Positions 18,545-27,876 of a stretch of 64,000 nt of DNA are shown here, in pieces; position 1 is the first letter of the stretch, and each line of letters opens with the position of its first letter. This DNA is from Paraburkholderia atlantica (GTDB lineage Bacteria; Pseudomonadota; Gammaproteobacteria; Burkholderiales; Burkholderiaceae): assembly GCF_009362785.1 (NCBI RefSeq), contig NZ_WHNQ01000006.1:62001-126000 (forward strand), given 5' to 3'. The notes under the pieces are model-generated. The model was given only the letters and a program-made list of their open reading frames with translations, was not told the origin of the DNA and did no database searches. Made by a program: the position numbers and the translations under genes.

Positions 18545-18919
18545 ATGCGTCATTACGAAATCGTCTTTATCGTGCATCCCGATCAAAGCGAGCAAGTGCC
18601 CGCCATGATCGAACGTTACAAGAGCACGATCACGTCGCACGGTGGTCAGATCCACCGCGTCGAAGACTGGGGCCGTCGCCAACTGGCCTACATGATCGAG
18701 AAACTCGCGAAGGCTCACTACGTCTGCATGAACATCGAGTGCGACCAGACCACGCTCGACGAGCTGGAACACGCGTTCAAGTTCAACGACGCCGTTCTGC
18801 GTCACCTCATCGTCAAGATGAAGAAGGCCGAAACCGGCCCGTCGCCGATGATGAAGGAAGTGCAGCGCGAAGAAGCCAAGAAGTCGGCAGCCGCTCAGCC
18901 GACCGAAGCGCAGGCTTAA
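18545..18919 (+). CDS. rpsF: 30S ribosomal protein S6
   Basis: Ribosomal protein of 124 residues that pairs with S18 on the 30S platform. It starts [17 protein letters not shown] and has [17 protein letters not shown], the S6 signature region. The C-terminus has a Lys/Glu/Ala tail ([16 protein letters not shown]), usual in betaproteobacteria. The ATG at 18545 follows an AAGGAG site. It is the first gene of rpsF-priB-rpsR-rplI. Confidence 0.98.
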   Translation: MRHYEIVFIVHPDQSEQVPAMIERYKSTITSHGGQIHRVEDWGRRQLAYMIEKLAKAHYVCMNIECDQTTLDELEHAFKFNDAVLRHLIVKMKKAETGPSPMMKEVQREEAKKSAAAQPTEAQA

Positions 18920-18987
18920 GACACACTAGTTAAGCTACCAGATACGCAGCGTCGCTCCGCTCACGTACACGAAGGCATCTCAAGTAC

Positions 18988-19287
18988 ATGAACCGGCTGC
19001 AACTCACGGCGAGCGTCGTCGAACGCGAAGCGGTGCGGTATACCCCCGCCGGCGTTCCGATTGCAAGCTGCACGTTGCACCACCGCACGGAAGTCGTCGA
19101 GGCGGGCATTGCCCGTCAGGTCGAACTGACCGTGCAGGCGGTCGCCGCGGGCGAAGCGAGCGGTAAGCTCGAAAACTGTCAGATGGGCGTCGAAACGCTC
19201 TTCACAGGTTTTCTGGCTAAAAAGCACCGTAACGCGCGAACTCTGGTATTTCACATCACAGCATTGCAGGACATTGGAAAGGACTAA
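18988..19287 (+). CDS. priB: Primosomal replication protein PriB
   Basis: Single-strand DNA-binding OB-fold protein of 99 residues that stabilises PriA at stalled forks and helps load DnaB. It starts [20 protein letters not shown], has [13 protein letters not shown], and ends [11 protein letters not shown], all typical of PriB. Position between rpsF and rpsR is the conserved location. Its stop is two bases before the rpsR start. Confidence 0.96.
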   Translation: MNRLQLTASVVEREAVRYTPAGVPIASCTLHHRTEVVEAGIARQVELTVQAVAAGEASGKLENCQMGVETLFTGFLAKKHRNARTLVFHITALQDIGKD

Positions 19288-19289
19288 TC

Positions 19290-19565
19290 ATGCCCCGCCC
19301 GACTGGTAAGAAATTCGACAAGCGTCGTCAGCAACAGAACCCGCTCTTCAAGCGCAAGAAGTTCTGCCGTTTCACGGCCGCTGGCGTCGAGTACATCGAC
19401 TACAAAGACATCGAAACGCTGAAGGACTTCATCGGCGAGAACGGCAAGATCACGCCGGCACGTCTCACGGGTACCAAGGCGCACTATCAACGCCAGCTGG
19501 ACACGGCTATCAAGCGCGCGCGTTTCCTCGCGCTGATGCCGTACACCGACCAGCACAAGGCCTAA
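19290..19565 (+). CDS. rpsR: 30S ribosomal protein S18
   Basis: Ribosomal protein of 91 residues. Family hallmarks are [26 protein letters not shown] (shown here as positions 25-50) and the basic C-terminal block [19 protein letters not shown]. It binds S6 before assembly. It begins two bases after the priB stop, so translation is likely coupled. Confidence 0.98.
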   Translation: MPRPTGKKFDKRRQQQNPLFKRKKFCRFTAAGVEYIDYKDIETLKDFIGENGKITPARLTGTKAHYQRQLDTAIKRARFLALMPYTDQHKA

Positions 19566-19592
19566 CCCGACGACGCGATAAGGAGCATCCGA

Positions 19593-20045
19593 ATGCAAAT
19601 CATTCTTCTGGAAAAAGTCGTCAATCTGGGTAACCTGGGCGACATCGTGAAGGTCAAGGACGGTTACGCACGTAACTTCCTGATCCCGAACAAGCAAGCT
19701 CGCCGTGCAACGAAGGAAGCCCTGGCCGAATTCGAAGTGCGCCGCGCAGAACTCGAAAAGGTCGCCGCTGAAAAGCTGGCAGCCGCTCAGGCTCAAGGCG
19801 AAAAGCTGGCAGGTCAGACGGTTCAGATCAATCAGAAGGCTGGCGTCGACGGCCGTCTGTTCGGTTCGGTGACGAACGCTGACATCGCTGAAGCACTGGG
19901 CAAGCAAGGCTTCGCAGTGGAAAAGGCGCAAGTGCGTCTGCCGGAAGGCCCGCTGAAGATGGTTGGCGAGCACCCGGTTCAGGTTTCGCTGCACACCGAC
20001 GTTCTCGTCGATGTGACGGTGGCGGTGATCGGCGAGCACGTCTAA
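19593..20045 (+). CDS. rplI: 50S ribosomal protein L9
   Basis: Ribosomal protein of 150 residues with the N-terminal 23S rRNA-binding domain ([33 protein letters not shown]), the long connecting helix ([18 protein letters not shown]) and the C-terminal domain. It has a clear AAGGAG site and is the last gene of the operon, followed by a strong terminator. Confidence 0.98.
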   Translation: MQIILLEKVVNLGNLGDIVKVKDGYARNFLIPNKQARRATKEALAEFEVRRAELEKVAAEKLAAAQAQGEKLAGQTVQINQKAGVDGRLFGSVTNADIAEALGKQGFAVEKAQVRLPEGPLKMVGEHPVQVSLHTDVLVDVTVAVIGEHV

Positions 20046-20095
20046 GTCGAGCGCTGAGCATCACGCAGGATCAGCCAGCACTTCGCTGGTGAAGG

Positions 20096-20128
20096 GCAGG
20101 GGCCGGGTAACCGGCCCCTGCTTTTTTT
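20096..20128 (+). terminator. Rho-independent terminator of the rpsF-rplI operon
   Basis: Perfect 11-base-pair stem GCAGGGGCCGG / CCGGCCCCTGC with a GTAA loop followed by seven T. It lies 51 bases after the rplI stop and before dnaB. Confidence 0.95.
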
Positions 20129-20211
20129 GTGCCCGACTATCGGTCGTGTATCCCCGAGTTGGCGTTTTTTCCGCTCGCAGCCGTCGTCGGATTGCCCGAT
20201 AATTCCTCCCC

Positions 20212-21600
20212 ATGAACGCACCGTCCAAAGATCCCCAACTCGAGTCGCTGAAAGTCCCCCCGCATTCGATCGAAGCCGAGCAATCGGTGCTGGGCGGCCT
20301 GCTGCTCGACAACGCGGCGTGGGACCGCATCGCCGACTTCCTCGCGCAGAGCGATTTTTACCGTTACGACCACCGCATCATCTTCGAGCACATCGGCAAG
20401 CTGATCGCGGCCACGCGTCCGGCCGACGTGGTCACCGTCTACGAAGCGCTCGGCACCTCGGGCAAGGCGGAAGAGGTCGGCGGCCTCGCTTACCTGAACG
20501 CGCTCGCGCAGAACACGCCGAGCGCGGCCAATATCCGCCGCTATGCGGAAATCGTGCGCGACCGTGCGGTGCTGCGCCGTCTCGTGTCGGTCGCCGATGA
20601 AATCTCCGCCGACGCGTTCAACCCGCAAGGCAAGGAAGTCCGGCAATTGCTGGACGAAGCGGAATCGAAGGTGTTCTCGATCGCCGAAGACGGCGCGCGC
20701 GGCACCCAGGGCTTCCTCGAAATCGGGCCGCTGCTGACCGAAGTGGTCGAACGCATCGACACGCTCTATCACACCGCCAATCCGAGCGACGTGACCGGCA
20801 CGCCGACCGGCTTCGTCGATCTGGACCGCATGACTTCAGGCATGCACGGCGGTGAGCTGATCATCGTCGCGGGCCGTCCGTCGATGGGTAAGACGGCGTT
20901 TTCGATGAACATCGGCGAGTACGTCGCGGTCGAGTACGGACTGCCCGTCGCGGTGTTCTCGATGGAAATGCCGGGCACACAGCTCACGATGCGTATGCTC
21001 GGTTCGGTTGGCCGGCTCGATCAGCATCGCATGCGTACCGGGCGTCTGACCGACGAGGATTGGCCGAAGCTGACGCACGCGGTGCAGAAAATGAGCGAGG
21101 CGCAGATCTTCATCGACGAAACCGGCGGTCTGAACCCGATGGAACTGCGCTCGCGCGCGCGCCGGCTGTCGCGCCAATGCGGCAAGCTCGGGCTGATCAT
21201 CATCGACTACCTGCAACTGATGAGCGGCTCGTCGTCGGGCGAAAACCGCGCGACCGAAATCTCGGAAATCTCGCGTTCGCTGAAGAGCCTCGCGAAGGAG
21301 CTCGACGTGCCGGTGATCGCATTGTCGCAGCTGAACCGCGGCCTCGAGCAGCGGCCGAACAAGCGGCCGATCATGTCGGACCTGCGCGAATCGGGCGCTA
21401 TCGAACAGGACGCCGACGTGATCCTGTTCATCTACCGCGACGAAGTGTACAACCCGGACAGCCCCGACAAGGGCACTGCGGAGATCATCATCGGCAAGCA
21501 GCGGAATGGTCCGATCGGCCCTGTTCGACTCACGTTCCACGGTCAATACACGAAGTTCGATAATTTTGCGGGCGCGCAGAACTTCTACGGCGGCGAATGA
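20212..21600 (+). CDS. dnaB: Replicative DNA helicase DnaB
   Basis: Hexameric fork helicase of 462 residues. The N-terminal domain (HSIEAEQSVLGGLLLDNAAW) interacts with primase, and the C-terminal RecA-like domain starts TGTPTGFVDLDRMTSG. Walker A is GRPSMGKTAFSMNIG near residue 220, Walker B is LGLIIIDYLQLMSG, and the arginine-finger region follows DLRESGAIEQDADVI. No intein or insertion is present. It has its own start after the ribosomal operon terminator. Confidence 0.98.
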   Translation: MNAPSKDPQLESLKVPPHSIEAEQSVLGGLLLDNAAWDRIADFLAQSDFYRYDHRIIFEHIGKLIAATRPADVVTVYEALGTSGKAEEVGGLAYLNALAQNTPSAANIRRYAEIVRDRAVLRRLVSVADEISADAFNPQGKEVRQLLDEAESKVFSIAEDGARGTQGFLEIGPLLTEVVERIDTLYHTANPSDVTGTPTGFVDLDRMTSGMHGGELIIVAGRPSMGKTAFSMNIGEYVAVEYGLPVAVFSMEMPGTQLTMRMLGSVGRLDQHRMRTGRLTDEDWPKLTHAVQKMSEAQIFIDETGGLNPMELRSRARRLSRQCGKLGLIIIDYLQLMSGSSSGENRATEISEISRSLKSLAKELDVPVIALSQLNRGLEQRPNKRPIMSDLRESGAIEQDADVILFIYRDEVYNPDSPDKGTAEIIIGKQRNGPIGPVRLTFHGQYTKFDNFAGAQNFYGGE

Positions 21601-21715
21601 CGCGACGCGCCGTAGGCTGTTGTAACGGCGCTGTCGCGAGTGCGGCAATGATGGCGGAACGGTACAATATGGCGGTTTTATGTCAGCCATTACGTGACCC
21701 ATTTCCAGGATCCCA

Positions 21716-22342
21716 ATGTTCGGTCGATTCATGCCCACCGAGGGCAAGTTCTTTGAAATCTTCAATTCGCACGCAACGTGCATCATCTCGGCGAGCCGCG
21801 AACTCGAGCTCCTGATCGACAATCTGCAGGACGCCGAAATCCACAAGCAAAACGTGCAAAAGGCCGAGAAAGCGGCCGACAAGCTCACGCACGAAGCCAT
21901 CGACCTGCTGCACAAGACTTTCATCACGCCGCTCGACCGTGACGAGATCCACAAGCTGATCACGACGATGGACGACATCCTCGACCTGATGGAGGACGTC
22001 GCCACTGCGATCTCGCTGTACGACGTCCAGGCGGTCACGTCGGAGGCGAGCCAGCTCGCGCATATCTGCACGGCGACCTGCGAACGCGTGCAGTTCGCGG
22101 TCAGCCTGCTGTCGGATATGAAGCAGGCGCGCCAGATCCTGAAGGCCTGCGAGGAAATCGACCGGCTCGAGTCGGAAGCCGACCGCGTGCTGCGCGCGGC
22201 GATGTCGAAGCTGTTCCGCGAGGAAGACGACGTGAAGGTCCTGATCAAGCTGAAGGCGATCTACGAGCTGCTCGAAACGATCACGGACAAGTGTGAGGAT
22301 GTGGCGAACATCATCGAAGGCATCGTGCTGGAAAACGCATAA
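21716..22342 (+). CDS. DUF47 (PhoU-like) Pit accessory protein
   Basis: All-helical cytoplasmic protein of 208 residues in the DUF47/TIGR00153 family, distantly related to PhoU. It starts MFGRFMPTEGKFFEIFNSHA and has EKAADKLTHEAIDLLHKTFITPLDRDEIH, the conserved metal-binding region (residues about 48-76). Its TAA overlaps the ATG of pit by one base, so the two are translationally coupled. It probably modulates phosphate transport by Pit. Confidence 0.93.
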   Translation: MFGRFMPTEGKFFEIFNSHATCIISASRELELLIDNLQDAEIHKQNVQKAEKAADKLTHEAIDLLHKTFITPLDRDEIHKLITTMDDILDLMEDVATAISLYDVQAVTSEASQLAHICTATCERVQFAVSLLSDMKQARQILKACEEIDRLESEADRVLRAAMSKLFREEDDVKVLIKLKAIYELLETITDKCEDVANIIEGIVLENA

Positions 22343-23352
22343 TGCAATCGATACAACTCGCTATCTGGGTCGTAACCGGCCTGGTTGCCATTGCGCTGGT
22401 GTTCGACTTCATGAACGGCTTTCACGACGCGGCGAATTCGATCGCCACGGTCGTATCGACCGGCGTGCTGAAGCCGCAGCAGGCGGTGGCGTTCGCGGCG
22501 GCGTTCAACGTGATCGCGTATTTCGTGTTTCACCTGAAGGTGGCCGCAACCGTCGGCAAGGGCACGATCGATCCGGACATCGTCGACCATTACGTGATCT
22601 TCGGCGCGCTGATCGGCGCGATCGCGTGGAACGTGATCACCTGGGTCTACGGCATTCCGTCCAGTTCGTCGCACGCGCTGATCGGCGGGCTCGTGGGCGC
22701 GGCGCTCGCCAAGTCGGGCTGGGGGGCGCTGAACTGGGACGGTCTGATGAAGACCGTCGCGTTCATCTTCGTTTCGCCGCTGCTGGGCTTCGTGCTCGGC
22801 TCGTTCTTCATGCTGCTGGTGTCGTGGCTGTACTTCCGCACTCCGCCGAGCAAGGTCGACCGGCGCTTCCGCCGCCTGCAGCTGCTCTCCGCTGGCCTGT
22901 ACAGCCTCGGTCATGGCGGCAACGACGCGCAGAAGACCATCGGCATCATCTGGATGCTGCTGATCGCCACCGGCTTCGCGTCGCTGAAGGCGGATGCGCC
23001 GCCGCTGTGGGTGATCGGCGGCTGCTATCTGTCGATGGGTCTCGGCACGCTGTTCGGCGGATGGCGCATCGTGCGCACGATGGGGCAGAAAATCACGAAG
23101 CTGAAGCCGGTCGGTGGCTTCTGTGCGGAGGCGGGCGGAGCGCTCACGCTGTTCACCGCGTCGGCGCTCGGTATTCCGGTCTCCACCACGCATACGATTA
23201 CCGGCGCGATCGTCGGGGTCGGCGCGACCCAGAAGTTGAGCGCGGTGCGCTGGGGCGTCGCCGGTAACATCGTGTGGGCGTGGATTCTGACCATTCCGGC
23301 GTCCGCGCTGCTGTCCGGCGGCGCCTGGTGGCTGGGTCACCACTTCCTGTAA
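22342..23352 (+). CDS. pit: Low-affinity inorganic phosphate transporter Pit
   Basis: PiT-family permease of 336 residues for metal-phosphate symport. The duplicated family signatures are visible as NGFHDAANSIATVV near residue 25 and GGNDAQKTIGI near residue 190. About ten hydrophobic segments surround them. It is shorter than E. coli PitA (499), because the long central loop is missing, as in the compact PiT proteins paired with DUF47. Confidence 0.94.
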   Translation: MQSIQLAIWVVTGLVAIALVFDFMNGFHDAANSIATVVSTGVLKPQQAVAFAAAFNVIAYFVFHLKVAATVGKGTIDPDIVDHYVIFGALIGAIAWNVITWVYGIPSSSSHALIGGLVGAALAKSGWGALNWDGLMKTVAFIFVSPLLGFVLGSFFMLLVSWLYFRTPPSKVDRRFRRLQLLSAGLYSLGHGGNDAQKTIGIIWMLLIATGFASLKADAPPLWVIGGCYLSMGLGTLFGGWRIVRTMGQKITKLKPVGGFCAEAGGALTLFTASALGIPVSTTHTITGAIVGVGATQKLSAVRWGVAGNIVWAWILTIPASALLSGGAWWLGHHFL

Positions 23353-23518
23353 TCACCGTGCGATGCAGGCCTGCGCTGCTCGATCTGGCTGACTCTGGCT
23401 GAACAGCACGCGCGGGCTTCGGCTTCCTGCCGCCCGTTGCATCGCTCCGGTTTCCTTGCGCAGTTCGATCAAGACGCGCTTGCGTCGTCCTGAAGGGCTG
23501 TCGCGCTGCTCGATCCGT

Positions 23519-24325
23519 TCAGATCAGCGGCGCGTTTGCACCGTCCATCGGGATGATCGCGCCCGTCACATAGCTTGCGCGGCGGCTCGCGAGGAACAGC
23601 GCCACGTCGGCGATTTCCTCCGGCTTTGCGTAGCGGCCGAGCGGCATCCGGGCCTGGCCGCGCGCCAGCGCTTCGTCGTTGCCGATGCCTTGCTGCGCCG
23701 CCTCCAGCCGGACCGCTTCCTCGACGCGCTCGGTCAGCGTCGCGCCCGGATTGATCGCGTTGATGCGGATGCCATAGCGCGCGTAGTAGTGCGCGAGGCC
23801 GACGGTTGCGAGCATCAGCGCCGCGTTGGCCGCGCCGCCCGCGATATGGATGTCGCTCGCGATCTTGCCGCCCATGCCGATGATATTGACGACCGTGCCC
23901 GGCTCGGCGCCGCCGTTGGCCTTCGCGCGCTCGGCCATACGGCGCAGCACCTCCTGCTGCGGATAGATATACGGGAAATACTTCGCTTCCATCGTCGCGC
24001 GGAATGCGTCGGCATCGAGCGTCTCGGGGTCGTACCGGCGCGCGGCGCCGGCGCTATTGATCAGCACGTCGATCGGGCCTACCGCGGTACTGACTTCCTC
24101 GACGATATCGGCGGCGCTGTGCGGCTCGTGCAGGTCGGCACGCGTGCGATGCACGTGGAATCCTTCCTGTTTCAGCTGTTCGTAGGCGCGCGCGAGGTTG
24201 GCGGGGTCGCGCGATACGATCGCGACCTTCGCGCCTTCCTGTGCGAAGGCCCGCGCGCAGGCGAAACCGATGCCTTTGCTGCCGCCGGTGATGAGCACCA
24301 CTTTATTTTTGAGCCCGAGTTCCAT
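23519..24325 (-). CDS. SDR-fold protein lacking the catalytic Ser-Tyr-Lys
   Basis: Short-chain dehydrogenase fold of 268 residues. The cofactor motif GGSKGIGFA is at 14-22, the NSAG motif at 90-93, and the fold ends in NPGATLTERV and YVTGAIIPMDGA. The usual YxxxK site aligns with AGGAANAAL, so Tyr becomes Gly163 and Lys becomes Asn167. The preceding NISS serine position reads NIIG (Gly150). It may bind NAD(P) without normal SDR catalysis. It lies 51 bases behind the NlpC/P60 gene on the same strand and may be co-transcribed. Substrate unknown. Confidence 0.88.
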   Translation of the reverse strand: MELGLKNKVVLITGGSKGIGFACARAFAQEGAKVAIVSRDPANLARAYEQLKQEGFHVHRTRADLHEPHSAADIVEEVSTAVGPIDVLINSAGAARRYDPETLDADAFRATMEAKYFPYIYPQQEVLRRMAERAKANGGAEPGTVVNIIGMGGKIASDIHIAGGAANAALMLATVGLAHYYARYGIRINAINPGATLTERVEEAVRLEAAQQGIGNDEALARGQARMPLGRYAKPEEIADVALFLASRRASYVTGAIIPMDGANAPLI

Positions 24326-24376
24326 GGTCGTTACCCGCCGTCGAAAGAATATCGATGACGATAGCAGATCACGGCG

Positions 24377-25462
24377 TCAGAAGTTGCCGTTCGCGAAACG
24401 GGCAATCGGGTCGTCGCTGCTTTGGGTGGGCGCGGGCGCGCCGTGGGAAGCCGTCGACGCGCGCATCAACTGCACGCTGCCACTACCGTCGGTCTGCTGC
24501 GCCTTGCGGGCCTGGCGTTCCGCGATGGAAGCGGGCGGCGGCGGTTCGAATGCATCGGCGGCGGCGTCGATTGCGTCGGGCGCGGATTGCGGGAGGACGC
24601 GGGCGGTCGTGGCGGGCTGCATCGGTTGAGCGGTGGAAGGAGCGCCGCTTTCATACGTGCGTGTCTGAGTCACTGGGACCAGCGTCGGTGCGACGGCGCC
24701 CGCCGAGCGTGCCTGTAGTTGCGCGGCGCTGAGGCCGGACGGCGGCGGCTCGAATTGATCGGCTTGCGCGACGGGCGTGCCGCCGCCCGCACTGGTCGCC
24801 GGGGTCGCGCCGGCATAGGTCGATGCTGGCCGAACCGCCACCGTCGCCGCGGCGTCCGCGGCACCGCGCTCCGTTTGCGGCGTCGCCGCCTGATAGCTCG
24901 GCGTATCGAATGGTGCGGGCGTCGCCGCCGCTCCCGCCATCCGGCGGATGCCGTCGAAGCGCTTTGCCCAGTAGGGATTGGTCAGATAGTCGAGCCGCAC
25001 CGTGCCGCCCGTCGACGGCGCGTTGACGAAGCGCAGTTTGCCCACGTAGATGCCGACATGCGAATGCGCGCGCCCGGTCGTATTGAAAAAGATCAGATCG
25101 CCGGGCGCGATTTCGTCCGGTTCGACGGATTCGCCGCGTCCGCTCATCTCGGCCGTCGTGCGCGGCAGGTTCACCGACGCCGCGCGCAGCACCACGTAGC
25201 GTACGAGCCCGCTGCAGTCGAAGCCGCTGTCGGGCGTATTGCCGCCCCAGCGGTAGGGCACGCCGACGAGGCTCATCGCCTGAATCGAGATTTCCTCGCG
25301 GCCGATGCTGTGATCGACGAAGTGGGGGAAGCCGGGCGGCGGCGCGTGATAGGCGCCGTTCGCGACGACGGTGCCGCCGGACCCGCGCGACGTCTTCTGC
25401 GGCGCGCCGGCGCAGGCGGCGAGCAGCAGGACGGGCAGCAGCGATAGGGCGAGTCGGCGCAT
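24377..25462 (-). CDS. NlpC/P60 lipoprotein, probable murein endopeptidase
   Basis: Lipoprotein of 361 residues. The signal sequence ends in lipobox LAAC with Cys17. The NlpC/P60 domain occupies about residues 53-175: catalytic Cys83 in GFDCSGLV, His135 in RAHSHVGIYVG, and Asn147 (RFVNAPS) at the third polar site, where many relatives have His. The domain resembles Spr/MepS hydrolases that cut peptidoglycan cross-links. Residues 180-361 are a Pro/Ala/Thr/Gln-rich tail with no domain, containing two copies of a QFEPPPSG/FEPPPPAS-type segment. The ATG at 25462 places the signal peptide at the N-terminus. Confidence 0.9.
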   Translation of the reverse strand: MRRLALSLLPVLLLAACAGAPQKTSRGSGGTVVANGAYHAPPPGFPHFVDHSIGREEISIQAMSLVGVPYRWGGNTPDSGFDCSGLVRYVVLRAASVNLPRTTAEMSGRGESVEPDEIAPGDLIFFNTTGRAHSHVGIYVGKLRFVNAPSTGGTVRLDYLTNPYWAKRFDGIRRMAGAAATPAPFDTPSYQAATPQTERGAADAAATVAVRPASTYAGATPATSAGGGTPVAQADQFEPPPSGLSAAQLQARSAGAVAPTLVPVTQTRTYESGAPSTAQPMQPATTARVLPQSAPDAIDAAADAFEPPPPASIAERQARKAQQTDGSGSVQLMRASTASHGAPAPTQSSDDPIARFANGNF

Positions 25463-25605
25463 GAAGACGGCACGGGCGGTAAGCGCCCATTTACTCACTG
25501 GCGATGTCGGGATGGTAGCCGCCCAACATGGCTGCCGCAAGAATTGTTGATAAATTACTTGAAGTTTGTGCGCTAAGTGTTGCCTGCGGAGAACGTCGGC
25601 GCAAT

Positions 25606-25640
25606 AAAAAAGCCGCGTCCGGATCGAACCGGACGCGGCT
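25606..25640 (-). terminator. Rho-independent terminator of phoH
   Basis: On the minus strand, perfect 12-base-pair stem AGCCGCGTCCGG / CCGGACGCGGCT with a six-base loop, followed by five T and more T/A. It lies 33 bases beyond the phoH stop. Confidence 0.93.
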
Positions 25641-25673
25641 TGTGATGAAAGCCGGTGAAAACCGACGAAACGC

Positions 25674-27521
25674 CTAGAGAATTTCCGACGCGTAGTCAGC
25701 TAGGCGCGAGCGCTCGCCGCGCGCGAGCGTCACGTGTCCGCTGTGCGCCCAGCCCTTGAAGCGGTCGACCACATAGGTCAGGCCCGAACTGCCCTCGGTC
25801 AGGTAAGGCGTGTCGATCTGCGCGATGTTGCCGAGGCAGATGATCTTCGTGCCCGGACCCGCGCGCGTGACGAGTGTCTTCATCTGCTTCGGCGTCAGGT
25901 TCTGCGCCTCGTCGATGATCAGATACTTGTCGACGAAGGTGCGGCCGCGCATGAAGTTCATGCTCTTGATCTTCAGGCGCGAGCGGATCAGCTCCTGGGT
26001 CGCGGCACGACCCCATTCGCCGGCGGCGTCGTCGGTTTTCTGCAGCACTTCGAGGTTGTCGTCGAACGCCCCCATCCACGGCTGCATCTTTTCCTCTTCG
26101 GTGCCCGGCAGGAAGCCGATGTCTTCGCCGACCGGTACAGTTGCGCGCGTCACGATGATCTCGTTGTAGCGCTTGTCGTCGAGCACCTGCGCGAGGCCCG
26201 CCGCGAGCGCGACCAGCGTCTTGCCGGTGCCGGCCTGGCCGAGCAGCGTGACGAAGTCGATTTCCGGATTCATCAGCAGGTTCAGCGCGAAGTTCTGCTC
26301 GCGATTGCGCGCCGTGATGCCCCACACGTTGTTCTTGTGGTGGCCATAGTCACGCAGCGTTTGCAGCAGCGCGGTCTTGCCGTTCAGCTCGCGCACCAGC
26401 GCATGAAACGCGGGCTCGCCGTTCTGCGGTTCCAGATAAACGAACTCGTTGACCAGCATCGACGCGCACAGCGGACCCGTCACACGGTAGTACGTGGTGC
26501 CGGTTTTCGTGTCCTGCCAGCTTTCCATGCCCTTCGCGTGCTTGGTCCAGAAGTCTTGCGGCAGCGCGCGAATGCCCGTGTACAGCAGGTCGCTGTCCTC
26601 GAGCACCTGGTCGTTGAAGTAGTCTTCGGCGGGCAGGCCGAGCGCATGCGCCTTGATGCGCATGTTGATGTCTTTCGACACCAGCACGACCAGGCGATCC
26701 GCGCGATCGCGCTGCAGCGCCCGCACGACGCCGAGGATCTGGTTGTCCGCCTTGCCTTCGGGCAGCCCTTCGACGGGCTCGATCGCGGTCAGCCGGGTCT
26801 GGAAGTACAGGCGGCCAGACGCCTCGCGGCTGCCCAGACGCGCGAGTGAAATGCCGTCGGCTATATCGCCCGCGTTCGCGACGAGCGAGTCGAGCGTGCG
26901 GCTCACCTGACGCGCGTTGCGCGCGACTTCCGACATCCCCTTCTTGTGGTTGTCGAGCTCCTCCAACGTCATCATCGGCAGATAGACGTCGTGCTCCTCG
27001 AAGCGGAACAGGCAGCTCGGATCGTGCATCAGCACGTTGGTGTCGAGCACGAAAAGCTTCTGCACCTCGACTGGCGTGGCGCTGGTGCCGCGTTTCTTGC
27101 GCGTGGCGGCCGGGGTCGCCGCGGCGGGCGCGGCGGCTGTGTCGGCCTTGGGATGCTTCGCGGCGGGCGCGCGTGCGACGACCGGCTGCGCTTCGGCCTC
27201 GTCGGCGTCGATCTGAGGGCGCGCGGACGGAACCGGCTGCAACAGCGCGGCGGTCTGTTTGGTCTTGCGGCCACGCGCCGGTGCGGGCTGCGCGGCGGGC
27301 GGCGATTCGACGGCGGGCACTGGCCACAACGTGGTGGCGGCGTTGGCGGCGTGCGCCATCGGGGTGGCAACATTGGCGCGGCCGTAATCGGCCGACTCTG
27401 CGGATTCCCCTTCACGCGCCTGTTTTTTCGCAGTGGAGCGCGCGGGCGTGACGGCTTTGGCCTTGTATTCGTCAGGCGACAAAAGATTGCCGAGCTTGCT
27501 GGGGGGAGTAGGCAAAGGCAT
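25674..27521 (-). CDS. PIN-PhoH fusion ATPase (PhoH2-like)
   Basis: Protein of 615 residues. Residues 1-150 are a low-complexity Ala/Pro/Lys-rich lead. A PIN nuclease domain follows at about 153-300 (LFVLDTNVLMHD with Asp160, then LEELDNHKKG), then a PhoH ATPase domain with Walker A GQAGTGKTLVAL and Walker B KYLIIDEAQNLT. PIN-PhoH fusions act as RNA helicase-nucleases in some bacteria. The ATG at 27521 has a CGAGGG site. The gene has its own terminator and lies 355 bases behind bcp. Confidence 0.92.
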   Translation of the reverse strand: MPLPTPPSKLGNLLSPDEYKAKAVTPARSTAKKQAREGESAESADYGRANVATPMAHAANAATTLWPVPAVESPPAAQPAPARGRKTKQTAALLQPVPSARPQIDADEAEAQPVVARAPAAKHPKADTAAAPAAATPAATRKKRGTSATPVEVQKLFVLDTNVLMHDPSCLFRFEEHDVYLPMMTLEELDNHKKGMSEVARNARQVSRTLDSLVANAGDIADGISLARLGSREASGRLYFQTRLTAIEPVEGLPEGKADNQILGVVRALQRDRADRLVVLVSKDINMRIKAHALGLPAEDYFNDQVLEDSDLLYTGIRALPQDFWTKHAKGMESWQDTKTGTTYYRVTGPLCASMLVNEFVYLEPQNGEPAFHALVRELNGKTALLQTLRDYGHHKNNVWGITARNREQNFALNLLMNPEIDFVTLLGQAGTGKTLVALAAGLAQVLDDKRYNEIIVTRATVPVGEDIGFLPGTEEEKMQPWMGAFDDNLEVLQKTDDAAGEWGRAATQELIRSRLKIKSMNFMRGRTFVDKYLIIDEAQNLTPKQMKTLVTRAGPGTKIICLGNIAQIDTPYLTEGSSGLTYVVDRFKGWAHSGHVTLARGERSRLADYASEIL

Positions 27522-27876
27522 GGTTTCCCTCGAAATGATCGGGTCACATATCGTGCGCCGCCCGTCGCATTCTGACGATGCCCTCATGGGACACCCAGTC
27601 TGCGCGAGGAGGCGCGCATTCGGTCTAGAGATGCCGGTTCGCCTGGTCTTCGATAGGCTCCTTGACGGAAGCGCGCGAACCAGTGAACGAGCGGTCGCGC
27701 GCAATTAAAAAAGCCGCCGCCCCGGCATTCGGGGCTAGCGGCTCGACGATGATGCTCGCATTGCGCCTCACGCTCCGAACGGCACCGGTGGATCCGGTCA
27801 AGCGGCCGTCAGAACTGGCGCAGCGGAGAAAAATATGGGGTGGACAGGCACTCATTGCGGCCCAATATAACGCGCA
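27522..27876. other. bcp-phoH intergenic region
   Basis: These 355 bases hold the bcp terminator at 27707-27743 and, closer to 27521, the presumed leftward phoH promoter. Small open frames here overlap both strands and have no family features. Confidence 0.6.
27707..27743 (-). terminator. Rho-independent terminator of bcp
   Basis: On the minus strand, AGCCGC ... GCGGCT outer pairs and GCCCCG ... CGGGGC inner pairs with small internal mismatches, followed by six T. It lies 133 bases after the bcp stop and would end the arn-bcp message. Confidence 0.88.
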
